The notes under the pieces are model-generated. The model saw only the letters and a list, made by a program, of their open reading frames with translations. It had not been told where the DNA came from and did not search any database. Source: Clostridiaceae bacterium (GTDB lineage: Bacteria; Bacillota; Clostridia; Acetivibrionales; Acetivibrionaceae). Taken from it: 44,535 nucleotides of DNA. Shown piece after piece: positions 1 to 8,194 of the stretch; the first letter of the stretch is position 1, and each line of letters opens with the position of its first letter. The stretch covers positions 1 to 44,535 of the forward strand of contig JAAYPF010000201.1 of the NCBI GenBank assembly GCA_012519925.1, in the 5' to 3' direction. A program made the translations under genes and the position numbers.

Positions 1-86
1 TCGGAGCCGCATTTGGTATTGATTTCACTAAAAAAAGACTTCAACTTGCCGAAATCAAAAAAATTTTAGGTGATGTCAAGAAATAG
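1..86 (+). CDS. C-terminal end of an unidentified protein (partial)
   Basis: An open frame enters from the left edge and ends with TAG at 84-86, giving the last 27 residues, which finish in ILGDVKK. The composition (FGIDFTKKRLQLAEIKKIL) looks like a real amphipathic C-terminal helix, and a hairpin at 120-158 follows within 35 bases, as expected behind a gene end. Too little is present to name the protein. It converges with the tRNA genes on the opposite strand. Confidence 0.5.
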   Translation, partial: GAAFGIDFTKKRLQLAEIKKILGDVKK

Positions 87-119
87 TCTGTTATTCTACA
101 CATTTTATTCAAAACACAA

Positions 120-158
120 AACCAGCTCATCCCCTATATTGAAGGAGTCTAGCTGGTT
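120..158 (+). terminator. Hairpin behind the left-edge gene
   Basis: AACCAGCT at 120-127 pairs with AGCTGGTT at 151-158 across a 23-base loop, followed by ATTTATTAATTT. Read on the minus strand the hairpin is followed by TTTTGTGTTTTG, so it could also act as a second terminator for the tRNA transcript. The loop is long, so strength is uncertain. Confidence 0.5.
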
Positions 159-227
159 ATTTATTAATTTAGCTGCAAAACCCAAGATAGGAGAGGTAAA
201 TAACATGCTTAAAACAACAGCAAAAAA

Positions 228-259
228 CCTTGAAACTAGCTCTGCCAAACGTTTCAAGG
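228..259 (-). terminator. Intrinsic terminator of the tRNA transcript
   Basis: CCTTGAAAC at 228-236 is perfectly complementary to GTTTCAAGG at 251-259. On the minus strand the stem is followed directly by TTTTTTG. It lies 12 bases beyond the 3' CCA of the tRNA-Thr gene, the standard place for its terminator. Confidence 0.8.
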
Positions 260-270
260 GTCTTACATAT

Positions 271-346
271 TGGAGCCCTCAATCGGAATCGAACCGATGA
301 CCTCATCCTTACCATGGATGCGCTCTGCCTACTGAGCTATGAGGGC
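271..346 (-). tRNA. tRNA-Thr (anticodon GGT)
   Basis: The reverse complement begins GCCCTCATAGCTCAG and ends GAGGGCTCCA, with 7-bp acceptor stem GCCCTCA/TGAGGGC, D-arm AGCTCAGTAGGCAGAGC, anticodon arm CATCC-ATGGTAA-GGATG and T-arm ATCGG-TTCGATT-CCGAT. The anticodon at loop positions 34-36 is GGT, which reads ACC (Thr). CCA is encoded. It follows tRNA-Gly by 13 bases on the same strand, so the two are probably cotranscribed and processed. Confidence 0.95.
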
Positions 347-359
347 ATATGAACTTTCG

Positions 360-433
360 TGGAGCGGGTGATGGGAATCGAACCCACGCAGTCAGCTTGG
401 GAAGCTGATATTCTACCATTGAATTACACCCGC
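360..433 (-). tRNA. tRNA-Gly (anticodon CCC)
   Basis: The reverse complement begins GCGGGTGTAATTCAATGG and ends CACCCGCTCCA. The acceptor stem GCGGGTG/CACCCGC is perfect, the anticodon arm is TCAGC-TTCCCAA-GCTGA, and the T-arm is GTGGG-TTCGATT-CCCAT. The anticodon CCC reads GGG (Gly). CCA is encoded. It is the first gene of a two-tRNA unit. Confidence 0.95.
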
Positions 434-453
434 TTACTAATTCGAAACAAAAA

Positions 454-494
454 GAATTATACCACTAAAACATTAAATAGTCTAGTGGTAATTC
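454..494 (-). terminator. sigH terminator
   Basis: TACCACTA at 460-467 pairs with TAGTGGTA at 483-490, extended by GAAT (454-457) with ATTC (491-494). On the minus strand the hairpin runs into ATTCTTTTTG. It lies 16 bases behind the sigH stop codon and separates sigH from the tRNA genes. The same bases hold the tRNA promoter (see next entry). Confidence 0.65.
456..484 (-). promoter_or_regulatory. Promoter of the tRNA pair, inside the sigH terminator
   Basis: On the minus strand TAGACT (484-479), a 17-base spacer and a perfect TATAAT (461-456) form a SigA-type promoter. The expected start near 449 is about 15 bases before the tRNA-Gly 5' end. The -10 box is in one arm of the sigH terminator hairpin and the -35 box in the other, so termination and new initiation share the same bases. 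Confidence 0.6.
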
Positions 495-509
495 CTTGAT
501 TTATCTGAA

Positions 510-1154
510 TTATTGCTTGATTTCTTCAAGATATTTTTCCAATTTACGTTTTACTCGCTGTAGTGCATTGTCAATTGATTTTACATGCCTGTCCAATTCA
601 CATGCTATTTCTTGATAGGATTTACCTTCAAGATACAGGGATAAAACTTCACACTCAAGTCCACTTAGGATTTCTCCCATCTTCTCTTCAATACCTGAAA
701 ACTCCTCCCTGTTAATTACCATTTCCTCAGGATCGTTTATAGAGTCCTCACTAATAATATCCATAAGTGTACGGTCGGATTCATCATCAAAAATAGGCTT
801 ATTTAAAGAGATATAGGAGTTTAATGGTATATGCTTTTGCCTTGTTGCAGTCTTTATAGCTGTTATAATTTGCCTTGTAATACAAAGCTCCGCAAAGGCA
901 CGAAATGATGAAAGCTTGTCCTCTCTAAAATCTCTTATAGCTTTGTAAAGTCCTATCATGCCCTCTTGTATAATATCTTCTCTGTCTGCTCCGATAAGAA
1001 AGTAGGTCCTTGCTTTAGCGCGTACAAATCCTTTGTACTTATTAATTAAGTATTCGAGGGCGCTAGCATTTCCTGTTCTAGTTTCATCGATTATTTCTTC
1101 ATCAAGCATTGTACTAAAAGTTCTAACCACCTCAACCTGTGCATTTGACTTCAA
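510..1154 (-). CDS. sigH: RNA polymerase sigma-H factor (sporulation/stationary phase)
   Basis: This 214-aa protein is a sigma-70 family member with the length and architecture of Spo0H/SigH. Region 2 contains YFLIGADREDIIQEGMIGLY and the DFREDKLSSFRAFAELCITRQI stretch; region 4 contains the LEGKSYQEIACELDRHVKSI helix-turn-helix near the C-terminus. SigH directs early stationary-phase and sporulation-onset transcription in endospore formers. The start is TTG at 1154-1152, chosen because GAGGGGG lies 7 bases upstream and no in-frame ATG fits. It is the distal gene of the conserved cysE-cysS-mrnC-rlmB-sigH order, but a 536-base gap separates it from rlmB, so it probably has its own promoter. 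A hairpin terminator follows. Confidence 0.93.
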   Translation of the reverse strand: MKSNAQVEVVRTFSTMLDEEIIDETRTGNASALEYLINKYKGFVRAKARTYFLIGADREDIIQEGMIGLYKAIRDFREDKLSSFRAFAELCITRQIITAIKTATRQKHIPLNSYISLNKPIFDDESDRTLMDIISEDSINDPEEMVINREEFSGIEEKMGEILSGLECEVLSLYLEGKSYQEIACELDRHVKSIDNALQRVKRKLEKYLEEIKQ

Positions 1155-1690
1155 AATAATGCCCCCTCTTGTTATAAATTAATTACATCAAATAGAGAAA
1201 AAATGCTGTAAGAATAGAGGATAATACCACCATGCCCTGTAATAAGAAGTCAATAAGTCAAGTAAATAAGACATGGATATGGTTATTATATTTTAAATAA
1301 AATATCATGTCAAGTATCCTTCTTGCATGTTTGTGCACTCTAGCCGCCATTAATTTCCATAATTTTCTGCTTCAAGTCCTTTACTTTAGTGTCCATTTAT
1401 GCCTCATGTTTGCTCACTTTGTGCACGTTCTGAACATAAATCTTTGCAAATTTTTCATCTATTCAATAGCCATTTCCAAATGCCGCGGTTCTGTTTAACC
1501 TCCGTATTATTATAAAATATTCTACCACTTCCAATATTTAATACGGAAATATATGAAACACTCCGCTCTCTATATATATATCGGCAACTTGATTAAATTT
1601 TGTATAGATAATTTGCAAATAATCAAAATTTCTTTTATTGTCAACCTCTATATGACATATGTTAGGATAAAATAACTTGTATGGTTGTTT
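1155..1690 (-). other. 536-base gap between rlmB and sigH
   Basis: No convincing gene is seen on either strand. In Bacillus and many clostridia a small NYN-domain gene (yacP) lies between rlmB and sigH; no recognisable remnant of it is visible here. A GGAGG at about 1494-1500 (minus) is not followed by a usable frame. The longest open frame on plus (1307-1498) has no ribosome binding site and an unlikely composition. The interval probably holds the sigH promoter region and a long leader. Confidence 0.5.
1616..1644 (-). promoter_or_regulatory. Possible promoter upstream of sigH
   Basis: On the minus strand a perfect TTGACA (1644-1639) is followed after 17 bases by TATTTG (1621-1616), a weak -10 box. 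If used, it would give a leader of about 450 bases before sigH. It lies just behind the rlmB stop codon. Confidence 0.3.
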
Positions 1691-2677
1691 TTAACTCCTT
1701 TGCTTCAATATTTCGTACATAACTATCGCACCAGCAACAGCAGCATTAAGTGATGAAATTTGTCCTTTCATTGGCAGGTTTACAACAAAGTCACATTTTT
1801 CACTGACAAGTTTGCCCATTCCCTCCCCTTCGCTACCAATTACCAATGCAATTGGGCCTTTCATATCTATGTCATAGAAGGATTTTTCTCCCGTTTGATC
1901 TGTTCCGACCACCCACAAACTCTGCTCTTTAAGATATTCAATGGTTTGGCTTAGGTTGGTAACTCTAGCTACCGGAACATATTCTATCGCACCAGCTGAT
2001 GCTTTTGATACAGCGGCGGTAAGACCGATTGCTCTCCTTTTTGGTATAACTACCCCATGAGCACCAACAGCATTTGCTGTCCTCAATATTGAACCTAAAT
2101 TATGGGGATCGGTAATTCCATCTAATAATATTATAAAAGGTGCTTCTCCTTTAGCTTTTGCACTTTCAAGAATATCTTCAACTTCAACATAATCCTTAAC
2201 TGAAACAAAAGCGATTACTCCCTGATGGGCATGAGTTGTAGATATTTTGTCAAGGCTTGTCCGATCTGTTTCCTGAACTATAATTCCCTTTTCTCTTGCT
2301 AGTGCAATTATCTGCTTAATAGACCCTTCCTTGTCTCCTTTTGATACAAGTATCTTATTTATGGTCCTGTTGGATTTTATTGCCTCAAGCACTGAGTTTC
2401 TTCCTTCAAGCTTGTCGATACCTTCATTCATATATTCAGCATCCTCTGCTTTTATGGGTCTTTCTGAGTATTCTTTGTAACTTGTGCTCCTTGCTACTTT
2501 ACTGTCCTTGCCCTTTGCAATTCTATTACGGGTTTCACCTGATTTTTCATTGCCTCTGACAAAATTATTTCCACTTTCATTTCTTCTGTTGCGTCCAGCT
2601 CTGCTATCAATTGCATCAGTATGCCCGCTACCTTTTCTAGGTTTATCTTTATAAAAGCTTCTTTTGTTATCCTTCAT
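1691..2677 (-). CDS. rlmB: 23S rRNA (guanosine-2'-O-)-methyltransferase RlmB-like (SpoU/TrmH family)
   Basis: The protein has a basic, low-complexity N-terminal tail of about 80 residues rich in K, R, G and S. Next is an L30e-like substrate-binding domain (GRNSVLEAI...), then the SPOUT methyltransferase core. The three SpoU motifs are visible: DPHNLGSILRTANAVGAHG, VIGSEGEGM, and LPMKGQISSLNAAVAGAI. The family 2'-O-methylates G2251 of 23S rRNA using SAM. A longer frame begins with TTG at 2686, but the SD-like AAGAAAGAG is too close to that codon and well placed for ATG at 2677, so the shorter 328-aa form is preferred. It follows mrnC by 95 bases in the cysE operon; B. subtilis has the same order (yacO). 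Confidence 0.88.
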   Translation of the reverse strand: MKDNKRSFYKDKPRKGSGHTDAIDSRAGRNRRNESGNNFVRGNEKSGETRNRIAKGKDSKVARSTSYKEYSERPIKAEDAEYMNEGIDKLEGRNSVLEAIKSNRTINKILVSKGDKEGSIKQIIALAREKGIIVQETDRTSLDKISTTHAHQGVIAFVSVKDYVEVEDILESAKAKGEAPFIILLDGITDPHNLGSILRTANAVGAHGVVIPKRRAIGLTAAVSKASAGAIEYVPVARVTNLSQTIEYLKEQSLWVVGTDQTGEKSFYDIDMKGPIALVIGSEGEGMGKLVSEKCDFVVNLPMKGQISSLNAAVAGAIVMYEILKQRS

Positions 2678-2772
2678 ATTATTCAACTCTTTCTTTTATT
2701 TCTTTATTTGTATTCTTCTCAAAAAAACAGTGTTTTACATAGGGACTTATTACAAACAATCCAAAGTAGCAA

Positions 2773-3195
2773 TTACTCCTCTGAAATAGCCATCTTTAAA
2801 ACTTCCATCAAACGATGGTTATCTCTTCTTAAATATAAATATCCAATTAAGGACTCAAAACCTGTTGCATACTTATATTCTCCCACATCAGCATTTTTGG
2901 GAATGGTACCCGACTTAGCATTTCTTCCCCTTCTTACCACATTAAGTTCATCGGGATTAAGCTTTTCCATTATGCGGTGAATAATATCCGATTGTGCTTT
3001 TGCCTTCACATACTCAATAGAACGCTTATGTAGTTTGTGTACGGGAATATTGCCTTCACTAATCAATAGTGTGCGTATAAAAACCTCATACACCGCATCG
3101 CCTATATATGCTAATACTAAGGGAGCCATGTTGTTTATTTCACTTTCACTAAAATTAAATTGTTCTAAAAAAGTATCAAATGTATTTTCAATCAT
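2773..3195 (-). CDS. mrnC: Mini-ribonuclease 3
   Basis: A 140-aa protein with only the RNase III catalytic domain and no double-stranded RNA binding domain, as in MrnC/YazC, which matures 23S rRNA in Bacillota. The signature with the catalytic Asp is PLVLAYIGDAVYEVFIR near residue 25-41; the second acidic site is in GYEFESLIGYLYL-like GFESLIGYLYL near the C-terminus. The ATG at 3195 has AAGGAATGG immediately upstream. It lies between cysS and rlmB, the conserved position of the gene. Confidence 0.92.
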   Translation of the reverse strand: MIENTFDTFLEQFNFSESEINNMAPLVLAYIGDAVYEVFIRTLLISEGNIPVHKLHKRSIEYVKAKAQSDIIHRIMEKLNPDELNVVRRGRNAKSGTIPKNADVGEYKYATGFESLIGYLYLRRDNHRLMEVLKMAISEE

Positions 3196-3330
3196 AATCC
3201 ATTCCTTAATAAAGATTTATTAGACTCTCGAGATAAGGTGTTCTAAAAAAAGTTCATTGGTCAATATATAGGGTTTAACCCCAATAATGAAGCTACAAAA
3301 CTTCAAACATAGGAACATTAGTTGCAACCA

Positions 3331-4734
3331 CTAAACTCTCTTCCACTTTACTCCTTGAGGGGTATCCTCAAGAGCTATTCCCATGTCCTTTAACTTATCT
3401 CTTATCTCATCGGACAACTTCCAGTTCTTTTCCTTTCTTGCCTGCTGCCTCTGATTAATAAGCTCTTCTATTTCGCTATCAAGATTTTTTTCCTTCTCCT
3501 TCTGAGCAATACCTAACACTCCACCAAGCTCTTTTATCAGCGAATGGGAGAATTCGATTATTTCCTTCGAAGGATTAGTATTTGCAGTAATGTTAGAGTT
3601 TACCTCTCTTACCATATCAAATATTGCTGCAATGGCATCGGCAGTATTTAAGTCATCGTCCATACCCTCTATAAACTTAGCCTTAGTCTCTAGAAGTCTT
3701 TTTTGAATATCTTTTTCCCCGTCAGATATTTCTCTATCCTCAACATATTCTTTTAAGTATAAAAGATTATCAAGGCAGTTGTATATTCTCTCAAGTCCGT
3801 TTTGTGCCTGTTCTAAAAGCTCTGCACTGAAATTTATTGGGCTTCTATAATGGGCTGATAGCATAAAGAAGCGGATTACCTCATAATCAAACTTTTCGGC
3901 AATCTCCCTTACTGTAAAGAAGTTTCCTTCAGATTTTGACATCTTTTTGTTGTCTACATTTATAAATCCATTATGCATCCAATATCTAGCGAAAGGCTTG
4001 CCATTTGCCGCTTCACTCTGAGCTATTTCATTTTCATGATGCGGGAAGACAAGATCCTGTCCACCGCTGTGAATATCTATGGTCTCTCCAAGATATTTGT
4101 TTGCCATTGCAGAGCACTCAATGTGCCATCCTGGTCTTCCCTTTCCCCAGGGACTATCCCAAGCCGGTTCGCCGGGTTTTTGTGCTTTCCATACCGCGAA
4201 ATCCATCGGATCTTGCTTTCTCTCATCCACCTCTATTCTTGAACCAAGCTCTAGGTCATCAAGGGACTGCTGTGAAAGTTTGCCATATTCTCTAAACTTT
4301 TTTGTGTTAAAGTATACATCACCGTTTACGTTGTATGCAAATCCATTCTTCTCAAGCTTCTCAATAAGTTCAATAATTGCATCAATATTTTCCGTTGCTT
4401 TTGGGTGCACAGTAGCCTTATCAACACCAAGACCTTTGGCATCTATAAAATATTCATGTATAAACTTCTCTGCTAGTTCCTTTACAGTAATCCCCTCTTC
4501 ATTTGCTTTGTTAATCATCTTGTCATCTATATCTGTAAAGTTTTGAACAAAATTTACTTTATACCCCTTATACTCAAAATATCTCCGTACTGTGTCAAAT
4601 ATAATAAAAGGTCTAGCATTTCCAATATGAAAATAATTATATACTGTAGGACCGCAGGAATACATCCTCACTTCCTTCTCATTAATAGGTACAAACTCTT
4701 CTTTTTTTCTTGTCAAAGTATTATAGATTTTCAT
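3331..4734 (-). CDS. cysS: Cysteinyl-tRNA synthetase
   Basis: A class I aminoacyl-tRNA synthetase of 467 aa that charges tRNA-Cys. Visible landmarks are [19 protein letters not shown], holding the first zinc-ligand Cys and the HIGH-type HIGN; the zinc-binding GWHIECSAM and [13 protein letters not shown] segments; and the KMSKSEGN (KMSKS) loop. The C-terminal anticodon-binding region ends in GVKWKRV. The open frame extends 35 codons further into cysE, but ATG at 4734 is preceded by AAGGAAGGGGATAAG and matches the family N-terminus ([14 protein letters not shown]). It overlaps the cysE end by 14 bases, so the two are translationally coupled and controlled by the upstream Cys T-box. Confidence 0.95.
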   Translation of the reverse strand: MKIYNTLTRKKEEFVPINEKEVRMYSCGPTVYNYFHIGNARPFIIFDTVRRYFEYKGYKVNFVQNFTDIDDKMINKANEEGITVKELAEKFIHEYFIDAKGLGVDKATVHPKATENIDAIIELIEKLEKNGFAYNVNGDVYFNTKKFREYGKLSQQSLDDLELGSRIEVDERKQDPMDFAVWKAQKPGEPAWDSPWGKGRPGWHIECSAMANKYLGETIDIHSGGQDLVFPHHENEIAQSEAANGKPFARYWMHNGFINVDNKKMSKSEGNFFTVREIAEKFDYEVIRFFMLSAHYRSPINFSAELLEQAQNGLERIYNCLDNLLYLKEYVEDREISDGEKDIQKRLLETKAKFIEGMDDDLNTADAIAAIFDMVREVNSNITANTNPSKEIIEFSHSLIKELGGVLGIAQKEKEKNLDSEIEELINQRQQARKEKNWKLSDEIRDKLKDMGIALEDTPQGVKWKRV

Positions 4735-5458
4735 CCTTATCCCCTTCCTTTTTTTCCATTTCACATGTCCCGCAAAAAATTTCTCTTTGCATTTTCTTGA
4801 TAGTTTCATCCATTTCAATGCCATGTTCTTTTGTAACAAGGCTCTCTAGGTTTTCAACTCTGTAAAGTAGCTTACATAATTCTTGAGCAACCGGATCCGG
4901 AATATGTATCTGATCAAGCTCTATAGAAGGACTAACCTTTCTTCCCGCTCTTTTCACTGCTCTTCCCGGTACACCCACTACAGTTGTGTCTGGTTCCACT
5001 TCATTTAGTACAACAGCATTTGCACCTATTCTCGAATTGTCTCCCACCTTGAAGGGGCCGAGTATCTTTGCACCTGAACTTATTAGTACGTTATTACCTA
5101 TAGTTGGATGCCTTTTACCAGTGTCCTTCCCTGTACCTCCAAGCGTAACATTGTGGTAAATTGTACAGTTGTCACCAATTTCAGCAGTCTCCCCTATGAC
5201 AACACCCATACCATGATCTATAAAAAGTCCCTTACCTATTACAGCACCCGGGTGAATTTCAACCCCTGTCAGGAATCTTGAAAACTGAGAAATCATGCGA
5301 GCAACAAAAAACATTTTGTTTTTGTAGAACCAATGTGCCAAACGATGAAAACATACAGCATGAAATCCCGGATATAATAAAATCACCTCAATAGTATTTT
5401 TAGCTGCCGGATCTCTTTCGGCTATTAACTTCGCATCGTCCAACATTTGACTAATCAT
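4721..5458 (-). CDS. cysE: Serine O-acetyltransferase
   Basis: CysE acetylates L-serine with acetyl-CoA, the first step of cysteine synthesis. The 245-aa protein has the N-terminal helical segment ([30 protein letters not shown]) and a left-handed beta-helix made of hexapeptide repeats ([41 protein letters not shown]), ending in [10 protein letters not shown]. The catalytic His is in [11 protein letters not shown] longer frame starts with TTG at 5473, but GGGGG lies 8 bases before the ATG at 5458, which is preferred. First gene behind the T-box; overlaps cysS. Confidence 0.94.
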   Translation of the reverse strand: MISQMLDDAKLIAERDPAAKNTIEVILLYPGFHAVCFHRLAHWFYKNKMFFVARMISQFSRFLTGVEIHPGAVIGKGLFIDHGMGVVIGETAEIGDNCTIYHNVTLGGTGKDTGKRHPTIGNNVLISSGAKILGPFKVGDNSRIGANAVVLNEVEPDTTVVGVPGRAVKRAGRKVSPSIELDQIHIPDPVAQELCKLLYRVENLESLVTKEHGIEMDETIKKMQREIFCGTCEMEKKEGDKDENL

Positions 5459-5589
5459 GTTCAAAACCCCCAATTAACTTATGTTTATATTATATTTCCC
5501 TAAAGCACTTCTTAACATTACTTTAGAGAAAATTCAAGAAATAACTGCTCAACTGAAACTCCAAAAAACTTGATTTAATGGGTTTTGTA

Positions 5590-5860
5590 ACTCAAATAAA
5601 AAAACCTCCTATAAAAATATAGAGGCGTTAACTACGCGGTTCCACTCTAATTGGAAAAACCATCTTGTTCTGCATAACGGAGCTTCTCCGTGAAAGTCTA
5701 CCACGCACTTCCTGTACGTCTTCAACTCTCCGATTCAAGAGTGCACTTCATCTGTCCATTGCCCCGGAGCTGCTTTCAGCCGCTGACATCTCCTCTCTTT
5801 AGGGGGTAGTCGGATTACTCTACTCAATCATCATCTTTAACTATATTTATACCATTTTAC
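5590..5860 (-). promoter_or_regulatory. T-box riboswitch, Cys (UGC) specifier
   Basis: On the minus strand the conserved T-box sequence AGAGTGGAACCGCG is at 5648-5635. It is followed by the terminator CCTCTATA-TTTT-TATAGGAGG and TTTTTTT (5625-5597). Upstream, the stem I 3' strand contains GATGAAGTGCACTC: the conserved GAA of the S-turn (partner AGTA on the 5' strand, in GATTGAGTAGAG) directly precedes UGC, the cysteine codon. GAGAGGAG (AGAGA box) and a CGGAG-AAG-CTCCG stem III are also visible. Uncharged tRNA-Cys should stabilise the antiterminator and turn on cysE-cysS, which matches the genes behind it. Confidence 0.92.
5597..5625 (-). terminator. T-box regulatory terminator
   Basis: Stem CCTCTATA (5625-5618) with TATAGGAGG (5613-5605), loop TTTT, followed by a run of seven T on the minus strand. 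It competes with the T-box antiterminator. Confidence 0.88.
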
Positions 5861-5875
5861 CAAAGACAGTGTCTA
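5846..5875 (-). promoter_or_regulatory. Promoter of the T-box-cysE-cysS transcript
   Basis: On the minus strand TAGACA (5875-5870), an 18-base spacer and TATAAA (5851-5846). The predicted start lies just before stem I of the T-box leader. Confidence 0.5.
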
Positions 5876-6227
5876 AAGTAAATATATTATGAGTCTATTT
5901 TTACGTAGAATTACAAAACAAGAAAATTCAATTTACAATACCCAGTATCAAAATTTACAAAAAGAGGATTTGTATAAATTTCTATACTCCATCAAAACAC
6001 AAAGTTATTTCTACATTTTAACAAACCATCTAGTACATGTATCAAAATTATACTGTTAGAGTTTCTGCATTTGTAGGCTATTAGACAATCCTTTTACAAC
6101 TTATGAATCAATTTAAAAAGTCTATTACAAAATATACAGAATATAACAATTGAATAAAAAAGTGATAATTATCAATAATATTAATGATAAATTTTTTATG
6201 TAAATGTTAACGAAAGGATGTGATAAA
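5876..6227. other. Intergenic stretch, nothing recognised
   Basis: About 350 AT-rich bases between the divergent T-box leader and the membrane-protein gene. No open frame, strong hairpin or repeat was seen. It should contain the promoter of the gene at 6228. Confidence 0.5.
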
Positions 6228-6593
6228 ATGGCTAATCATTATAATGCACGGGCAGAAGGCTATACGATAACACACTTTATTATTAGACTTGTTGTTGGTG
6301 CAATTGTACTTGGAATAACCGCAGCACTTACTCCGGGTTTCACTATCTCTGGAATTTGGCCCCTGCTGGTCGCATCAGTAGTACTTGCTGGGCTTGATTA
6401 TTTGGCTCTAAAACTTCTTGGTGTAAATGCCACACCCTTTGGGAGAGGGATTTCTGGCTTCATACTTGCGGCAGTAATAATATATGTAACTCAATTTTTC
6501 ATTGCAGGATATAGTGTTACTCTATTAGCATCGGTAATAGGTGCATTAATATATGGAATAATTGATGCAATAATTCCGGGAAGAGCGATGTAA
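6228..6593 (+). CDS. Small four-helix membrane protein, phage holin (YvlD/DUF360) family
   Basis: A 121-aa protein made almost only of hydrophobic segments: IIRLVVGAIVLGITAALTPG, WPLLVASVVLAGLDYLALKLL, GFILAAVIIYVTQFFIAG and LASVIGALIYGIIDAIIPG. The pattern of four short helices ending in a DAIIPG-like motif fits the mycobacterial-type 4-TM phage holin/YvlD family, chromosomal membrane proteins of unknown function and not evidence of a prophage. ATG at 6228 is preferred over the upstream ATG at 6204 because AAAGGATG lies 7 bases before it. A strong terminator follows directly; no neighbours share the strand. Confidence 0.75.
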   Translation: MANHYNARAEGYTITHFIIRLVVGAIVLGITAALTPGFTISGIWPLLVASVVLAGLDYLALKLLGVNATPFGRGISGFILAAVIIYVTQFFIAGYSVTLLASVIGALIYGIIDAIIPGRAM

Positions 6594-6616
6594 AACAATA
6601 GATTCCTTATTTAAAT

Positions 6617-6654
6617 AAAATTAAGGCCTCGGAAAAATCCGAAGCCTTAATTTT
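6617..6654. terminator. Bidirectional terminator
   Basis: AAAATTAAGGC (6617-6627) pairs with GCCTTAATTTT (6644-6654), and TCGGA with TCCGA inside, around an AAAA loop. It ends the gene at 6228-6593. Read on minus it is followed by a T-rich stretch and could end the probable 6S RNA transcript. Confidence 0.85.
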
Positions 6655-6675
6655 ATATATTTAATACCCAAAATG

Positions 6676-6868
6676 CCGTTTCCCCTATATTTCGACACCT
6701 AGCCCAGGCTAGGTGGGTGCTCTGTTGATAACCTCTGCCTTCCCCTGCCGTTGCACACGCCTAAAGGCATGTGGCGGAATTATCTTGGGGCCTGACATTT
6801 GGATTCAAACACCGAACTCCCTTACGTCTAATGTAGGTTCAAATTATAGGCTATTTCGAACATTCCAG
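6676..6868 (-). ncRNA. ssrS: Probable 6S RNA
   Basis: No coding frame is present, yet the minus strand folds like 6S RNA. A closing helix joins CCTATAATTTGA (from 6850) to TCGAAATATAGG (to 6684). The 3' side of the central bubble carries a hairpin CACCTAGC-CTGG-GCTAGGTG preceded by GAGCACC, like the 3' bubble hairpin of E. coli 6S. The 5' side has GTTCGGTG and GTCAGGCCCC, and the distal arm ends in CACATGCC-TTTA-GGCGTGTG. 6S RNA mimics an open promoter and binds SigA-RNA polymerase. Ends are approximate. A promoter lies upstream and a terminator downstream. Confidence 0.62.
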
Positions 6869-6899
6869 GCTAATCTTAGCTAACTCTGATTACAAAATC

Positions 6900-6929
6900 A
6901 TTATAACATCATACAAGCTATTAAAACAA
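6900..6929 (-). promoter_or_regulatory. Promoter of the probable 6S RNA
   Basis: On the minus strand TTGTTT (6929-6924), an 18-base spacer and a perfect TATAAT (6905-6900). Transcription would start near 6893 and enter the structured RNA. Confidence 0.5.
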
Positions 6930-7096
6930 ACAATGCTATACACATTTAAAGTCTGTAAACAACGGATATTTTTAATAAACTTTATTTTACTTAATAAATC
7001 TAAATTTCTTCTTATCTTACGATTTTAAAAGCTTTAAACTCAACTATCATAGGCATTTTTGCCTATTGTATCCATGGGAATATTACCCAATATCTG

Positions 7097-7990
7097 TCAT
7101 ATCCTTCTGCTGCCTATCTTATTCTCCCTTGCATAATAAAAAAGATATTGCTGTGCAAAACCTGATAAGTCTCCAAAATAATTTCCTGCAAACTTCTGAA
7201 TTTCACCAAAACTTGCCTCTTTCTTAAAATATAATTCCTCCATTACTCTACGAACCCATACATCTGTTGGAAAAACACTGTACTTTGTGCCGCTGTATAG
7301 CAAAACGCAATCGGCTACCTTAGGTCCCACTCCGGGCAATTTCATTAACTCTTCTCTTGCCTCATCCGTATCCATTTGGGATACTTCCTGAAGATTAATT
7401 TGTCCACTGTCTATTAAATTTGATGAATTTATTATATATTTACATCTAAATCCACCTTTGCATACTCCCAACTCCTCAACGGTAGACTGTGAAAGCTTCT
7501 TGACGTCTGGAAAAGTGTAGATTTTTTCTCCATCCATAGTCAATTCATCACCATATTCCCGTGCAATCACTCCAACCGTCTTCATTATCCTAGGAATCCT
7601 GTTATTGGCAGAAATAATAAAGGATATTAATGTCTCCCATATATCCTGCTTCAAAAGCCTTATTCCCCAACCAAAGGCAGTGGCTTTTTTCATATTATCA
7701 TCTTTCATCACAGCATTCTTGATTTGACCATAATCCCTACCTAAATCAAAGTAATCAAACCATATGTTTTTGAAATCCTCTATATTGGTATTTTTAATTA
7801 GTAATGCATCATCGACAACACTTACATTAATTACTTTGTTCTTTGCGACACCCGTATAGCTTCCGTCTTCCTGCCTTAACCATCGGAAGCATTGTCCACA
7901 CTCAAAAGTATGTACAAGATCAAAATCCCTTATCTTCTCTACAATAACGCTATTTTCTTCCTGCCCTATCTTGTATCCTTTATATTCCAT
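7097..7990 (-). CDS. 8-oxoguanine DNA glycosylase/AP lyase (OGG1-type, HhH-GPD)
   Basis: A 297-aa bifunctional base-excision repair glycosylase. The N-terminal OGG domain begins with FDLVHTFECGQCFRW, matching the QxFRW signature. The helix-hairpin-helix is LMKLPGVGPKVADCVLLY, in which the Lys of GPKVADC corresponds to the Schiff-base Lys249 of human OGG1. The following VFPTDVWVRR contains the catalytic Asp (Asp268 equivalent). It removes oxidised guanine and nicks the abasic site. ATG at 7990 is preceded by GGTGAT. It is a single gene on the minus strand, divergent from the DUF6062 gene. Confidence 0.88.
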   Translation of the reverse strand: MEYKGYKIGQEENSVIVEKIRDFDLVHTFECGQCFRWLRQEDGSYTGVAKNKVINVSVVDDALLIKNTNIEDFKNIWFDYFDLGRDYGQIKNAVMKDDNMKKATAFGWGIRLLKQDIWETLISFIISANNRIPRIMKTVGVIAREYGDELTMDGEKIYTFPDVKKLSQSTVEELGVCKGGFRCKYIINSSNLIDSGQINLQEVSQMDTDEAREELMKLPGVGPKVADCVLLYSGTKYSVFPTDVWVRRVMEELYFKKEASFGEIQKFAGNYFGDLSGFAQQYLFYYARENKIGSRRI

Positions 7991-8194
7991 TTTATCACCA
8001 AACTTTATTTTTTCATATTACTTCTGCTATATATAATACCCCTTTTTTCTGATATAATCTATATAAGGCGATTTTAATTAATAACTGGTCAATTAATGTA
8101 TAAAGAAGCTGATTTTAGCAGGTTGGAATATATATTGGCCGATAGATTTATTAAGATACCTTAAACAGAAAAATAATCTGAAAGGATACATCTT

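Noticed and set aside
70-300. 76-codon open frame on plus
   Set aside because: It runs into the tRNA-Thr gene and its terminator, has no ribosome binding site and an unlikely composition.
1307-1498. 63-codon open frame on plus in the rlmB-sigH gap
   Set aside because: Hydrophobic, low-quality sequence with no binding site; antisense to the likely sigH leader.
4079-4546. 155-codon plus-strand frame inside cysS
   Set aside because: Antisense shadow of a strongly conserved gene; no binding site.
6228-6593. Prophage signal from the holin-family protein
   Set aside because: No other phage gene is near; this family is commonly chromosomal in Bacillota.
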